Part shown: piece after piece, positions 20,502 through 29,073 of the stretch
Numbering within the stretch: position 1 is the stretch's first letter
How the letters are laid out: each line of letters opens with the position of its first letter
Origin: Tsuneonella flava
GTDB lineage: Bacteria; Pseudomonadota; Alphaproteobacteria; Sphingomonadales; Sphingomonadaceae
Assembly (NCBI RefSeq): GCF_002870965.1
Contig: NZ_PHSO01000010.1
Location: 1 to 64,000, forward strand
DNA: 64,000 bases
Reading direction: 5' to 3'
Translations under genes and position numbers: made by a program
The notes under the pieces: model-generated
Seen by the model: only the letters and a program-made list of their open reading frames with translations
What the model was told of the DNA's origin: nothing
The model's database searches: none

Positions 20502-20887
20502 TTCTAGTCGATTCAAGCGTCTGGATCGATTTTTTCAGAGGCGCAGTATCTCCGGAAGCCGATCGGCTGGATGCCCTGCTAGGCAACGAGCCCGTACTGA
20601 TCGGCGATCTCATCCTGACCGAAGTGTTGCAGGGTTTTACGAGCGAGCGGGATTTCAACCAGGCGCACCGATTGCTCGGATCGCTCGATCTGATTGAGAT
20701 TGGCGGCCGTGAAATCGCCATACAGGCAGCACGGAACTTCCGGATTCTCAGGTCATTGGGCGTCACCGTGCGCAAGACGATCGACACGTTGATCGCGACG
20801 CGCTGCATCGAGTCCGGAGTTGCCTTACTGCACTCTGATCGAGACTTTGATCCTTTCAAAGAGCATCTCGGTCTCCAGACCGTATGA
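20498..20887 (+). CDS. vapC: VapC-family PIN ribonuclease toxin
   Basis: 129-residue PIN-domain RNase; the family cleaves tRNA or rRNA. Metal-binding acids are in place: Asp in ILVDSSVWIDFF at the N-terminus, Glu in LILTEVLQG, Asp in RKTIDTLIATRC and Asp in LLHSDRDFDPF. ATG 20498 overlaps the vapB stop, and an earlier in-frame ATG at 20462 lies within vapB. Complete and apparently active. Confidence 0.92.
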   Translation: MILVDSSVWIDFFRGAVSPEADRLDALLGNEPVLIGDLILTEVLQGFTSERDFNQAHRLLGSLDLIEIGGREIAIQAARNFRILRSLGVTVRKTIDTLIATRCIESGVALLHSDRDFDPFKEHLGLQTV

Positions 20888-21111
20888 TGATTGTTTCACC
20901 ACATTCTTGTTCCAAGTTGCCCGAATTGAATTTTGTTAGAATTGCAAATACGAAAGTGACTTGCCACCCCGACCATGCACTGCAATTGCTCTGAAGGGGC
21001 TCGGGACGTGCGGACTGAAATGCTCCGAGGATTGCCGGAGATCACAATTCATGAATGGTGAGGATGGTACTGCCACTAGATTGCCTAGCATTATTGGGAG
21101 CCAATGAAACT

Positions 21112-22386
21112 TCAATAGCTGCCCTTCCGACCATACGACAACAAGCCTGCCATCAAGGTGACGATCAGACCACCCAGCGTCGGCAGCAGGAAAGTGGCGG
21201 CAGCTACAGGGGGGAGATGCGATACCCAGGTGTCATCCATGCCTCCGATCCAGCCAGTCAAAAAAGCTGAAAAGCCAAGTGCTGTCTTGTTGGTGAAAGT
21301 GAAAAGCGCAAAGCCAGCAACGGCTATAGACGGTATTGTTTCTTCTGACGATAAAGTATCAGGCACTATGCTCCATATGGAGTTGAAAACACCACCATAG
21401 CCAGCACCAATCAAGCTCACGATCAGAAGGGCTGTCGAGGAAACGGAATCTTCGGTCGCGCTGATGAAGGCCAGCGAACATGCAAATGAAAAGAGCATGG
21501 AGCTGATTAGCAGGATTGTTTGTTTCCCCATTCTGCTCGATGCAAAGGCCCAGAAAATTGCGCTTCCTGCCTGCGCTGCGGTGAATACGGTGAGAAGCAA
21601 TCTAGGAGATGTGACCTCGCTATTCTCCGCGAGAACAAGGGGAAGCCCCTGGACCAAGGCGGGGAAGGCGGAGTGCGCAATAAAGCTTGTAAACAAGACC
21701 ATGACAAACTGCGGATGTGCGAAAATTTCTCTTAAGCTCTTAAGCGAGACATTATCAGGCTTGGCCATGGCTAGCGTTTGCTGCTCGCGTACCTTAATCA
21801 CGGGGAAGAAGCTCAGCAGAGATACACAGCTCATCACGGCAAGAATTGTGACGTCGATTGCAACCATCCTTGCGTCACCACCATCCGTAACAATCGATCC
21901 TACAAGCAAGACCGAGATGACGATACGTCCTGCCGAACCGAAGATGTTTCGTTGTGCAACCAGGTAGCTTCTTTCGGATGGGGAGGCCGATAGTGTCGCC
22001 AGCATTGAATTGTGCGGAAGGTCCAGCAATGCATAAGCTGTCCGAAATAAAAAGATCAGCGATACAACCCAGATCAGGTCCGGCCTGTTGTTAGTCCACA
22101 TGCCGAGAGCGAAAAGTGCCCCGAAACTAATGCAGCTGAGGACGCCACCAGCCAGCATGAGGACGGACAAACTCCGCGCTTTCTTTCGCATGGCAAGCAA
22201 CATGGAAAGAATGGGATCAGCAAGCGCGGAATAAACGAGGGATGCAAAGATCACAGCACCGGCAAGCTTCGGCGGCAAACCGAGAATGATCACAAGATAG
22301 GCAAGGAGGAAATATTCCGATCCACCCCATAGCAGACTCTTGCTGAAACTGACCCCGCTGAACGATACTTGTTCCCAAAATCGCAT
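21112..22386 (-). CDS. MFS transporter of the GPH (sugar:cation symporter) type
   Basis: 424-residue polytopic membrane protein with about 12 hydrophobic segments. The N-terminal part (ASLVYSALADPILSMLLA, followed by a LDLPHNSMLATL loop) resembles MelB/glycoside-pentoside-hexuronide symporters, where the conserved Asp in the DP motif contributes to cation coupling. The substrate is unknown. It begins six bases after the LysR gene on the same strand, so the pair is an operon, and lies opposite a TonB-dependent receptor; inner- and outer-membrane steps of one uptake pathway are likely. Confidence 0.82.
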   Translation of the reverse strand: MRFWEQVSFSGVSFSKSLLWGGSEYFLLAYLVIILGLPPKLAGAVIFASLVYSALADPILSMLLAMRKKARSLSVLMLAGGVLSCISFGALFALGMWTNNRPDLIWVVSLIFLFRTAYALLDLPHNSMLATLSASPSERSYLVAQRNIFGSAGRIVISVLLVGSIVTDGGDARMVAIDVTILAVMSCVSLLSFFPVIKVREQQTLAMAKPDNVSLKSLREIFAHPQFVMVLFTSFIAHSAFPALVQGLPLVLAENSEVTSPRLLLTVFTAAQAGSAIFWAFASSRMGKQTILLISSMLFSFACSLAFISATEDSVSSTALLIVSLIGAGYGGVFNSIWSIVPDTLSSEETIPSIAVAGFALFTFTNKTALGFSAFLTGWIGGMDDTWVSHLPPVAAATFLLPTLGGLIVTLMAGLLSYGRKGSY

Positions 22387-22392
22387 TCTGGA

Positions 22393-23304
22393 TCACCGCA
22401 AGCTCTGCGCTGAAAAATCTTCCAGCGCCTGCACCGAGAAGCCGGAACGGTTATATTGTACTAGCGAGAGGATCTGGTTGGTTAGGCGCGCGCGTCGGTT
22501 AACCTTCAGGCATGCGATGTGAACCGGTATCAGCTCTCTTGTATCAGTGATCTGCCGGACCATTTTGATCCCCTGCTCGGCTATTCCAGTATAGCCCATG
22601 ACACCGACGCCAAAGCCGACCCGAACCATCTCGATGATCATCTTCGGTTCATCGACTTCCTGCACGATATTGAGAGCAAAACCACGCTGGCGCGCCAGTT
22701 CGTCGATAATCAGCCGCGTTTGTGCAGCGCTTGAACCAGCGACAATCGGTTCATCGGCCAGGTCCAGGATCGAGACTTCGTCCTTTTCCAAAAGTGGATG
22801 CCATGGTGGGAAAATGGCTAAGAGTGGATATCGTCCAATCTCCACAGTTTCCAAAGCGTCGTGTTCGCCAGAAAGAGTCAGAATGCCGATATCACATTTC
22901 TCTTCGAGTAGCAGGCTTCGGACATATTCGCTGGGGCCCATGGAGATCGCGACTTTCGCATCGGGTGCGGATGTCTTCAGAAGATCGATGACTTTGGAGG
23001 TAGCGATAGTGGTCACCGTGCCAATGCGGAGATTGGTCGTTGCATATTGTTTGAGGAAGGTCTCAGCTTGATTCACATTTTCGAAGACCTTGCGCACGAT
23101 TGGCAGGAGCAGCTCCCCTTCCGGAGTCAGAGTCTTCGTACGCGATTGGCGATTGATGAGGACGATCCTGTAGCCTTCCTCCAACTCCTTGATCTGACGC
23201 GTGAGGGTTGGTTGCCCGACGCCTAGGAAACGAGCCGCCGGGGCGAAACCGCCGCAAGTCGCGACAGCCCAGAAAGTGCGCAGATGAGTGAGGTTGATCG
23301 CCAC
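22393..23304 (-). CDS. LysR-family transcriptional regulator
   Basis: 303 residues with N-terminal HTH (LRTFWAVATCGGFAPAARFLGVGQPTLTRQIKELE) and a periplasmic-binding-like effector domain (SEYVRSLLLEEKCDIGIL). The pattern of a LysR gene divergent from the gene it controls fits here: the TonB receptor starts about 250 bases away in the other direction. The inducer is unknown. Confidence 0.9.
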   Translation of the reverse strand: MAINLTHLRTFWAVATCGGFAPAARFLGVGQPTLTRQIKELEEGYRIVLINRQSRTKTLTPEGELLLPIVRKVFENVNQAETFLKQYATTNLRIGTVTTIATSKVIDLLKTSAPDAKVAISMGPSEYVRSLLLEEKCDIGILTLSGEHDALETVEIGRYPLLAIFPPWHPLLEKDEVSILDLADEPIVAGSSAAQTRLIIDELARQRGFALNIVQEVDEPKMIIEMVRVGFGVGVMGYTGIAEQGIKMVRQITDTRELIPVHIACLKVNRRARLTNQILSLVQYNRSGFSVQALEDFSAQSLR

Positions 23305-23551
23305 GGCGTTCTCGAAATTGCATAAAAGGCATAGTAGATAGCCCCTCTACCCAGAGCTTTGTGACATACCGGTGACGCTATTGCCTGACAGGCATAGTGC
23401 TAGCGCCGCTAAGCATTTCAACTCGACGCGTAAAAGGGACAGATGGCGCCCCGTATCGGCAGGGGGATTTGTGACCGCGGCATGGGTCGTCGCAGGCCAA
23501 TCCTGACGAAACTGCCTGGTGCAACGGATCAGATTTAGCGGGGTAACCGAG
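23305..23551. promoter_or_regulatory. divergent control region of the uptake locus
   Basis: Intergenic region between the LysR gene and the receptor. It contains TGCCTGACAGGCA (23382-23394), a 6+1+6 palindrome and a plausible LysR site, next to a CATAGT -10-like element. A second related half (AAAAGGCATAGT) lies near 23330. Promoter assignments are inferred. Confidence 0.45.
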
Positions 23552-26257
23552 ATGAACTTCAAGCACTTAATGGTGACGGTGAGTGCCGTCGCACTCTGCC
23601 CGTCCCTAGCCTATGCGCAGGACGCGACCGAAGAGAATGATGCGACCGCCAAAGTCGATTTCCAGGCGGACGCTATTGTCGTCACCGGAACACGCGGCTC
23701 TCTGAAAACAGCCTTGGGCATCAAGCGTGATGCGACTGGCGTGGTCGATGCCATTGTCGCAGAGGATATCGTCCAGTTTCCCGATCAGAATGTGGCAGAG
23801 GCGCTGCAACGCATACCGGGCATCACTATCGAGCGTGATCAGGGCCAGGGCAGCGAAATCATCGTGCGCGGCTTCACCTCCCAATATACGCGTACCGAAG
23901 TGAACGGTCTGACGGCACTGACATCGAAGGACAATCGCGGTTTTGATTTCAAGCTTCTCGCCTCCGAACTCTTTTCGAAAGCGGAAGTGTACAAGACCGC
24001 ATCGGCAAGCCGGACGGAAGGCGGCACGGCCAGCATTGTGAATTTGGTCACACCGAAACCACTCGATAAAGACGGCTTTACAATTGCCAGCTCAGCCAAT
24101 GGCACCTATGCCGAAGTGGCCGATGAATTTTTGCCGCGTGCGGCATTGCTGATCAGTCAGAATTGGAATGATCGTTTCGGTATCGCCGCATCACTGGCTT
24201 ATTCGGAAAACTCAATCAATCAGGACGCTTATGAAGTTGGCGGATCTTGGGCCGATCTGGCGTTCCGCAGCTCAGGCTCACCGACTGGTGTCACTGAAGA
24301 GGAACTGGAAGCGTGGTATGCGCCGGTGCCCATGCGGACAAAGCAGGCCGAAGACCTGAAGCGGCTTGGTGCGACCCTGGACATTCAGTTTGCACCTAAT
24401 GAAACCAGCCTTATCACGGCCAGCGCCATCTACGGCCGCCTGGAACGGGATGGCTATTCCCTCCGCCAGGATATCTTTGGCGGCAAGAATTCCGAATATT
24501 ACGACCTGACGATCGAAGATGGGATTGCCGTCGCTGGTTCAGCTTATGGCGGCGGCAATCCGCGGGTCTATTCTAAGGAGCGCCCGCGAACCGACACGCT
24601 TCAACAATACAGCCTGACAGGCGATTTTGACTTCGCGGATCGCTGGAATATTTTGGCGCAGATTGGCTATACCAAGGGGGAAGGCAAGGAAGATCTTTAC
24701 GAAACCGGCTTTGGCCTGGATCAGGGTGCTATCGAATGGGCCTTGGAGGGCGACTTCATCGTTGGCAGCGTGATTCCTGACCACGACGGTGACGGTGTTT
24801 ACGAAAATAACGGTGAAGCCATAGATCCGATGGATCCGGCTTCCTATCCAAAGCTGCGCTTCCTTTCCGACAAATTCTACACCCAGATCAACGACGAGTT
24901 TTCGGTCAAATTTGATGTGGGACGCGAATTTGACGGTTTTCTGCAAGAGGTCCGCATTGGTGGACGATATTCGGATACAGTGCAGGACTTCACCCGCGAG
25001 CAACAGGACTGGAATCACACATCTGTGCCCAACAGCATTGATGTGGCGAGTTCTCTCGCCGCTCCAGGTGTCGCGGGCTATTTGCCCTGGCACGTTCCCG
25101 GTGCGCCGTCTTCCTATCCCAGCACGATCTTTTTTGTCGATTACGATGCACTCGCCGGATTTGTTTCTGAAACCTATGGCACTGAGCAAGCGGATCGGGT
25201 CATGCGCGAAGCGAACAGCTTCAGGATCAGTGAGGAGACTTATGCCGGTTTCCTTGAGGCGAAGTTCGGCACAGATCGTCTGTCGGGCAATGCTGGTGTT
25301 CGGTTTGTGAAGACCGAAGTTACGTCTTCGGGGCACCGGGTTGTAGGGGGGCTTGCCAACAACACTGGCTGGCTTGTGGACGAAGAAACGATCCCTGTCG
25401 AATTTGTCCGGGACTACAGCGAATGGCTGCCAAGCCTGAACTTGAAATATCGCCTGCGCGACGATTTCTACCTGCGCGCCAGCGCGGGCCGGACGATCAC
25501 CCGCCCACTCTTGACGGATATGTCACCCGAAGCGTCCTTCAATATCAATACGTTGACCGGCAGCGCGAAGAACCCGGGCCTTGATCCACTAACGGCCTGG
25601 AACTTCGACGTCTCGGCGGAATGGTACTTCAGCAACGAAGGGCTCGTCAGCCTGGCATTCTTCCACAAGAAGATGGATTCGCTCGTCGAAGTCCGGCGTG
25701 AGATGGTCGACGTTGAGGTGGAGAATCCTGATGGAACAACCTCCGTTGCCGAAGTCAGCATGGCCATTCCTGTGAATGGCGATACAGCCACGGTCACCGG
25801 TCTGGAATTCAACATCCAGACACCATTCAGTTTCCTGCCGTCTCCGCTTGATGGATTTGGCGGTCAGTTCAACTTCACTTACGCGGACAGCAACGCCGAA
25901 TTTTCCTTCGCGGAAGATCAGTATTCCGTCACCCTGCCGGGCCTGTCGAAGAGTAGCTTTAACGCGATCCTTTATTACCAGAAAGGCAAGGTCGATACAC
26001 GTCTGGCTTATAACTGGCGCTCAGAATATTTGCGTCAGCTCAACCCCTGGGGCGGTCATCCCGTTTATCGGGATGCCTATGGTCAGCTGGACTATTCCTT
26101 CAACTATCACGTCAACGACAATATCAGCCTCCGCTTCAAGGCCATCAATCTGCTTCAGGAAACGAAGTATGAATATACGGAGGAGCGCAAGGATTTGCCG
26201 ACCAATGTGCGGCTTGACGAAAGGTCTTTCACTTTCGGTGTGAGCTTCAAATACTGA
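23552..26257 (+). CDS. TonB-dependent outer-membrane receptor
   Basis: Ligand-gated outer-membrane channel of about 900 residues. ATG 23552 gives a signal peptide (MVTVSAVALCPSLAYAQ). The plug domain follows with DAIVVTGTRGSLKTALGIK, EDIVQFPDQNVAEALQRIPG and GSEIIVRGF, then a long beta-barrel ending with aromatic SFTFGVSFKY. The style is that of the Caulobacter/sphingomonad receptors linked to carbohydrate or aromatic uptake rather than siderophores. There is no N-terminal STN signalling domain, so it is not a FecA-type transducer. Confidence 0.92.
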   Translation: MNFKHLMVTVSAVALCPSLAYAQDATEENDATAKVDFQADAIVVTGTRGSLKTALGIKRDATGVVDAIVAEDIVQFPDQNVAEALQRIPGITIERDQGQGSEIIVRGFTSQYTRTEVNGLTALTSKDNRGFDFKLLASELFSKAEVYKTASASRTEGGTASIVNLVTPKPLDKDGFTIASSANGTYAEVADEFLPRAALLISQNWNDRFGIAASLAYSENSINQDAYEVGGSWADLAFRSSGSPTGVTEEELEAWYAPVPMRTKQAEDLKRLGATLDIQFAPNETSLITASAIYGRLERDGYSLRQDIFGGKNSEYYDLTIEDGIAVAGSAYGGGNPRVYSKERPRTDTLQQYSLTGDFDFADRWNILAQIGYTKGEGKEDLYETGFGLDQGAIEWALEGDFIVGSVIPDHDGDGVYENNGEAIDPMDPASYPKLRFLSDKFYTQINDEFSVKFDVGREFDGFLQEVRIGGRYSDTVQDFTREQQDWNHTSVPNSIDVASSLAAPGVAGYLPWHVPGAPSSYPSTIFFVDYDALAGFVSETYGTEQADRVMREANSFRISEETYAGFLEAKFGTDRLSGNAGVRFVKTEVTSSGHRVVGGLANNTGWLVDEETIPVEFVRDYSEWLPSLNLKYRLRDDFYLRASAGRTITRPLLTDMSPEASFNINTLTGSAKNPGLDPLTAWNFDVSAEWYFSNEGLVSLAFFHKKMDSLVEVRREMVDVEVENPDGTTSVAEVSMAIPVNGDTATVTGLEFNIQTPFSFLPSPLDGFGGQFNFTYADSNAEFSFAEDQYSVTLPGLSKSSFNAILYYQKGKVDTRLAYNWRSEYLRQLNPWGGHPVYRDAYGQLDYSFNYHVNDNISLRFKAINLLQETKYEYTEERKDLPTNVRLDERSFTFGVSFKY

Positions 26258-26270
26258 TGATCAAGGGAAA

Positions 26271-26308
26271 GCGCTGCGGTCGCTAAGCGGTCGCAGCGCC
26301 CCTGTTTT
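26271..26308 (+). terminator. hairpin after the TonB receptor gene
   Basis: GCGCTGCG (26271-26278) pairs with CGCAGCGC (26292-26299), with CCCTGTTTT following. It lies only 16 bases before the next start codon, so it may attenuate rather than fully end transcription. Confidence 0.6.
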
Positions 26309-26323
26309 GACGAAAGTGCCTCC

Positions 26324-27256
26324 ATGAAGAAGATCGTGCGTCTGTCGTTTGCCGTGTGTGCGCTGCTGTTTTCCGGTCTCGCTACAGCTCACGAAGTGCC
26401 CGCGAGAATTGACCGCGGAAATGATACGGAGAGTTTCCTTGCTTGTGGGTGGGGCAATGTCTCGATTTTTACATATGATCCTCAGGTAAAAACGCTTGAA
26501 GAGAGCTGGTTTTGGAAGCCCGAGGACTATTCGGGAATCGCCGATCTGGACCGGTTCTTCGAGCTTTTTCATCACATTGATGAATGTAAATCCGTTGATG
26601 GTGGAGACACCATCCTGATAACCGCGTCAACCGACGGAGTGGGGCTGATTGACCGGAAGGGCAAACGTTTCCTCCAGCTTGGCGTGAGTCGGAATGCCCA
26701 TTCGGCAGACTTCCTTCCAGGAGGCCGCATTGCCGTCGCCAATTCTCACGGAGGTGACACACTCCAGATATTCGATGGTCGGGAGATGGGGAAACTACTT
26801 ATCGAGAAACCCCTGTCAGCTGGGCACGGTGTCCATTGGGATAGCAAGTCCAAACGGCTCTACGCGCTCGCGAGCGAGGAGATCGACATATATGAGCTGG
26901 TCAATTGGGATAGTGAAAGCCCTGATCTTAATCTGGTGCGGCGTATCACCCTGCCGGAAGGAGAAGGACACAACCTTTCTCAAATACCTTGCTCGGATCA
27001 ATTCCACATATCGACTGCGTCGCAGACTTGGCTTTTCGATGAGTCGGACGAGTCGGTGGTGGCGCATCCTCAACTTTCTGGGCAAAGACAGGTCAAATCC
27101 GTGTCAACGAACAGAAATTCTGGTGCCATTGTCTGGCTCAAGGCGGATTCGGGCAGCTGGTGGTCATACAATCTGCGCCTCATCCACGATGACGTGGATA
27201 TGATCTTTCCGGTCAACAAGAGATATTACAAGGTTCGCTGGATCGGCGGAGAATAG
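26324..27256 (+). CDS. exported beta-propeller-like protein (resembles DUF6528)
   Basis: 310 residues with signal peptide (FAVCALLFSGLATAHE). Strand-rich repeats such as SFLACGWGNVSIFTYD, NAHSADFLPGGRIAVANSHG and LSAGHGVHWDSKSKRLYALA look like propeller blades; the pattern recalls DUF6528 proteins found in glycan-use loci. It lacks a lipobox and so is periplasmic or secreted. It follows the TonB receptor and probably belongs to the same uptake unit. Ligand unknown. Confidence 0.65.
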   Translation: MKKIVRLSFAVCALLFSGLATAHEVPARIDRGNDTESFLACGWGNVSIFTYDPQVKTLEESWFWKPEDYSGIADLDRFFELFHHIDECKSVDGGDTILITASTDGVGLIDRKGKRFLQLGVSRNAHSADFLPGGRIAVANSHGGDTLQIFDGREMGKLLIEKPLSAGHGVHWDSKSKRLYALASEEIDIYELVNWDSESPDLNLVRRITLPEGEGHNLSQIPCSDQFHISTASQTWLFDESDESVVAHPQLSGQRQVKSVSTNRNSGAIVWLKADSGSWWSYNLRLIHDDVDMIFPVNKRYYKVRWIGGE

Positions 27257-27258
27257 CC

Positions 27259-27363
27259 TGAAGCGTCCCGGGTTTTTCGGAGGCTATTCGGCTTGACTTA
27301 GGCAGCCATATCGAGAGTCTCGAGGGCTGCATAGTAATTGGCTTCGGCCTCGGCGGGCGGGCG
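27259..27363 (-). mobile_element. 3' end remnant of an IS3-family element
   Basis: On the minus strand this encodes only the last 21 residues of an IS3-type OrfB (RPPAEAEANYYAALETLDMAA, stop at 27298-27300), then the terminal repeat TGAAGCGTCCCGGGTTTTTC starting at 27259. It is fused at about 27363 to helicase sequence and is the counterpart of the OrfA remnant near 29 kb. Confidence 0.75.
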
Positions 27364-27625
27364 ATGCAGGCCCGCGTCTGGGACAAGGTCGATGCTCAGC
27401 ACCTGCTGGTGAAGTCACCGCCGGCATCAGGCAAATCGCGCGCGGCCATGTTCGTGGGGCTTGAGAAATTGCGGACATCGGAAGTGAAGAAAGTTCTGGT
27501 CGCTGTGCCTGAGCGTTCGATAGGCGCTTCGTTCCGCGACACGGAACTGAAAAAGCACGGTTTCCATTCGGACTGGAAGCTCGATCTCGACCTATGTACC
27601 GTCGGATCCGAGACCGGGCGTGGTC
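27364..27625 (+). pseudogene. fragment of a DEAD/DEAH-type helicase
   Basis: About 87 codons with a Walker A motif (KSPPASGKSRAAMF) and the following VKKVLVAVPERSIGASFRDT segment of a superfamily 2 helicase. The 5' end is joined to an IS3 remnant and the 3' end is cut by the next IS, so no functional protein is possible. The rest of the gene is not in the window. The parent helicase type is not identified. Confidence 0.75.
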
Positions 27626-27646
27626 TGAGCCCGAAGTTTCTACCAG

Positions 27647-28567
27647 CTACGAGTAGAGCCTTGGGCCGTTTCGATGCCCATGTTTGGGCGTGATGGCAAC
27701 AACCGTATCGGGGGCATGCCCCCGATACGGTTTGCCGCTTAATCCTGCCCCTATCTCCGCCGGGGTTCGGTTCCCGAGGCTGGAGTGGGGTCGGAAGTGG
27801 TTGTAGTCGTATCGCCAGGCTTTCAGTTCCTGGCGGGCATGGGCGAGGCTGGTGAAGATCGTCTCGTTCAAGAACTCATCCCTGAGCCTGGCGTTGAAGC
27901 TCTCGATGAACCCGTTCTGGTAGGGCTTGCCGGGCGCGATGTAATGCCACTCGACATTGCGTTCCTTCGACCAGCGCAGGATCGCCATACTGGTCAGTTC
28001 GGTACCATTGTCGCTGACGATCATGTGGGGCCGCGCCATCCTCTCGAAGACCGCTGCATCGAGCTCCCGCCCGACCCTGGCGCCGGAGATCGATGTGTCG
28101 GCGATCAGTCGGACGCACTCTCGGCTATAATCATCAACCACGGCGAAGATCCGGAACCTGCGTCCGCAAGCGAAGGCGTCAGACACGAAGTCGAGGCTCC
28201 AGCGCTGATTGGGGCCGTGCGGGACCATCATCGGCGCCCGCGTGCCCAAGGCCCGCTTGCGACCACCGCGACGGCGCACCTGCAACCGCTCCTCGCGATA
28301 GAGCCGTCGGAACTTCTTGTGGTTCATCGCCCATCCTTCCCGGCACAGCAGCCAGTGCAGTCGCCGATAGCCGAACCGACGGCGCTGGCAGGCTAGCTCA
28401 CGGATGCGCTCGCGCGCCTTTGCATCGTCGGGCCGACGACTGACATAGCGCACCATGGTCCGGTCCACGCCCAGCACACCGCAGGCACGACGCTGGCTCA
28501 CCTCGAACACCTCCTGGAGATGAGCCACCGCCTGCCGCTTGGCACCGGGCGCTAGAATTTTTTTGCG
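27647..28567 (-). CDS. IS3-family transposase OrfB (DDE), frameshift product part
   Basis: DDE integrase-core transposase. The HTH_21 segment (RRFGYRRLHWLLCREGW) and core RWSLDFVSDAF (first Asp), HMIVSDNGTELTS (second Asp) and QNGFIESFNARLRDEFLNE (Glu) are all intact. Translation is expected by -1 slippage from OrfA at a run of seven A's, entering this frame at KKILAPGAKRQ. Stop at 27647-27649, close to the left terminal repeat. Confidence 0.9.
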   Translation of the reverse strand, partial: RKKILAPGAKRQAVAHLQEVFEVSQRRACGVLGVDRTMVRYVSRRPDDAKARERIRELACQRRRFGYRRLHWLLCREGWAMNHKKFRRLYREERLQVRRRGGRKRALGTRAPMMVPHGPNQRWSLDFVSDAFACGRRFRIFAVVDDYSRECVRLIADTSISGARVGRELDAAVFERMARPHMIVSDNGTELTSMAILRWSKERNVEWHYIAPGKPYQNGFIESFNARLRDEFLNETIFTSLAHARQELKAWRYDYNHFRPHSSLGNRTPAEIGAGLSGKPYRGHAPDTVVAITPKHGHRNGPRLYS

Positions 28568-28818
28568 CTGATCTCCTTGAGCATGGCGTTGTCGAGCATC
28601 GAGTCCGCCAGCAGCTTCTTCAGCCGCTCGTTCTCCTGCTCCAACTGGCGTAGCCGCCGGGCATCGGACACCTCCAGGCCGCCATACTTCGACTTCCATT
28701 TGTAAAAGGTCGCCGAGCTGACACCGTAACGGCGGCACACATCCGCCGTCGCCATCCCAGCCTCCTGCTCCTTCAAAACAGCGATGATCTGCTCCTCGCT
28801 GAACCTGCTCCGCTTCAT
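28552..28818 (-). CDS. IS3-family transposase OrfA
   Basis: 88 residues: HTH_Tnp_1 domain (KRSRFSEEQIIAVLKEQEAG, VCRRYGVSSATFYKWKSKYG) and a leucine zipper (LRQLEQENERLKKLLADSML). It ends AKKF-stop, and its last codons contain the A7 slippery heptamer used to reach OrfB. Confidence 0.92.
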   Translation of the reverse strand: MKRSRFSEEQIIAVLKEQEAGMATADVCRRYGVSSATFYKWKSKYGGLEVSDARRLRQLEQENERLKKLLADSMLDNAMLKEISAKKF

Positions 28819-28878
28819 TCGTCCGTCTCCTTGTGAGGGCCGGACTCTCCTTATCTCTGGACGAAATCTAGGGGCTCA

Positions 28879-29073
28879 GACCACCCGAACTGGCGCTTCC
28901 AGGCATAGAGCGAGTGTGGGCTTACTCCGAGCCGCTCGGATACCTCCGCCACCCGATAGCCACGCTCGGTGATTTGAGCCACCGCATCACGCTTGAAATC
29001 ATAACTGAAATTGGGCTTCCCCATCGTCGTCTCCTGTCCTCAAAATTAGGATAGAAGGCGTCCAGAAATCTAG
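28879..29073 (-). mobile_element. 5' end remnant of an IS3-family element (OrfA fragment)
   Basis: Minus-strand ATG at 29024 opens MGKPNFSYDFKRDAVAQITE..SLYAWKRQF, the HTH half of an IS3 OrfA of a different group from the intact element. It runs into the IS407-like right end at about 28884. The upstream terminal repeat (CTAGATTTCTGGACGCC on the minus strand) is split by the IS481 insertion; its tip (TGAATAACCCC) is at 30081-30091. Confidence 0.75.

Larger units (their letters stand above)
27626..28878 (-). mobile_element. complete IS3-family element, IS407-like group
   Basis: About 1.25 kb with inverted ends TGAGCCC (27626-27632) and GGGCTCA (28872-28878); the arms extend outward as GTGGTC/GACCAC and inward as a similar AGTTTC/AGATTTC stretch. 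It encodes OrfA and OrfB with a frameshift site. The 3-4 bases flanking each end are not direct repeats (GGTC against GACC), so the original duplication is lost or one flank has been rearranged. Confidence 0.8.

Noticed and set aside
23552-26257. TonB receptor as the FecA partner of FecI/FecR
   Set aside because: It has no N-terminal STN domain and lies 4 kb away across several IS elements, with its own LysR regulator.
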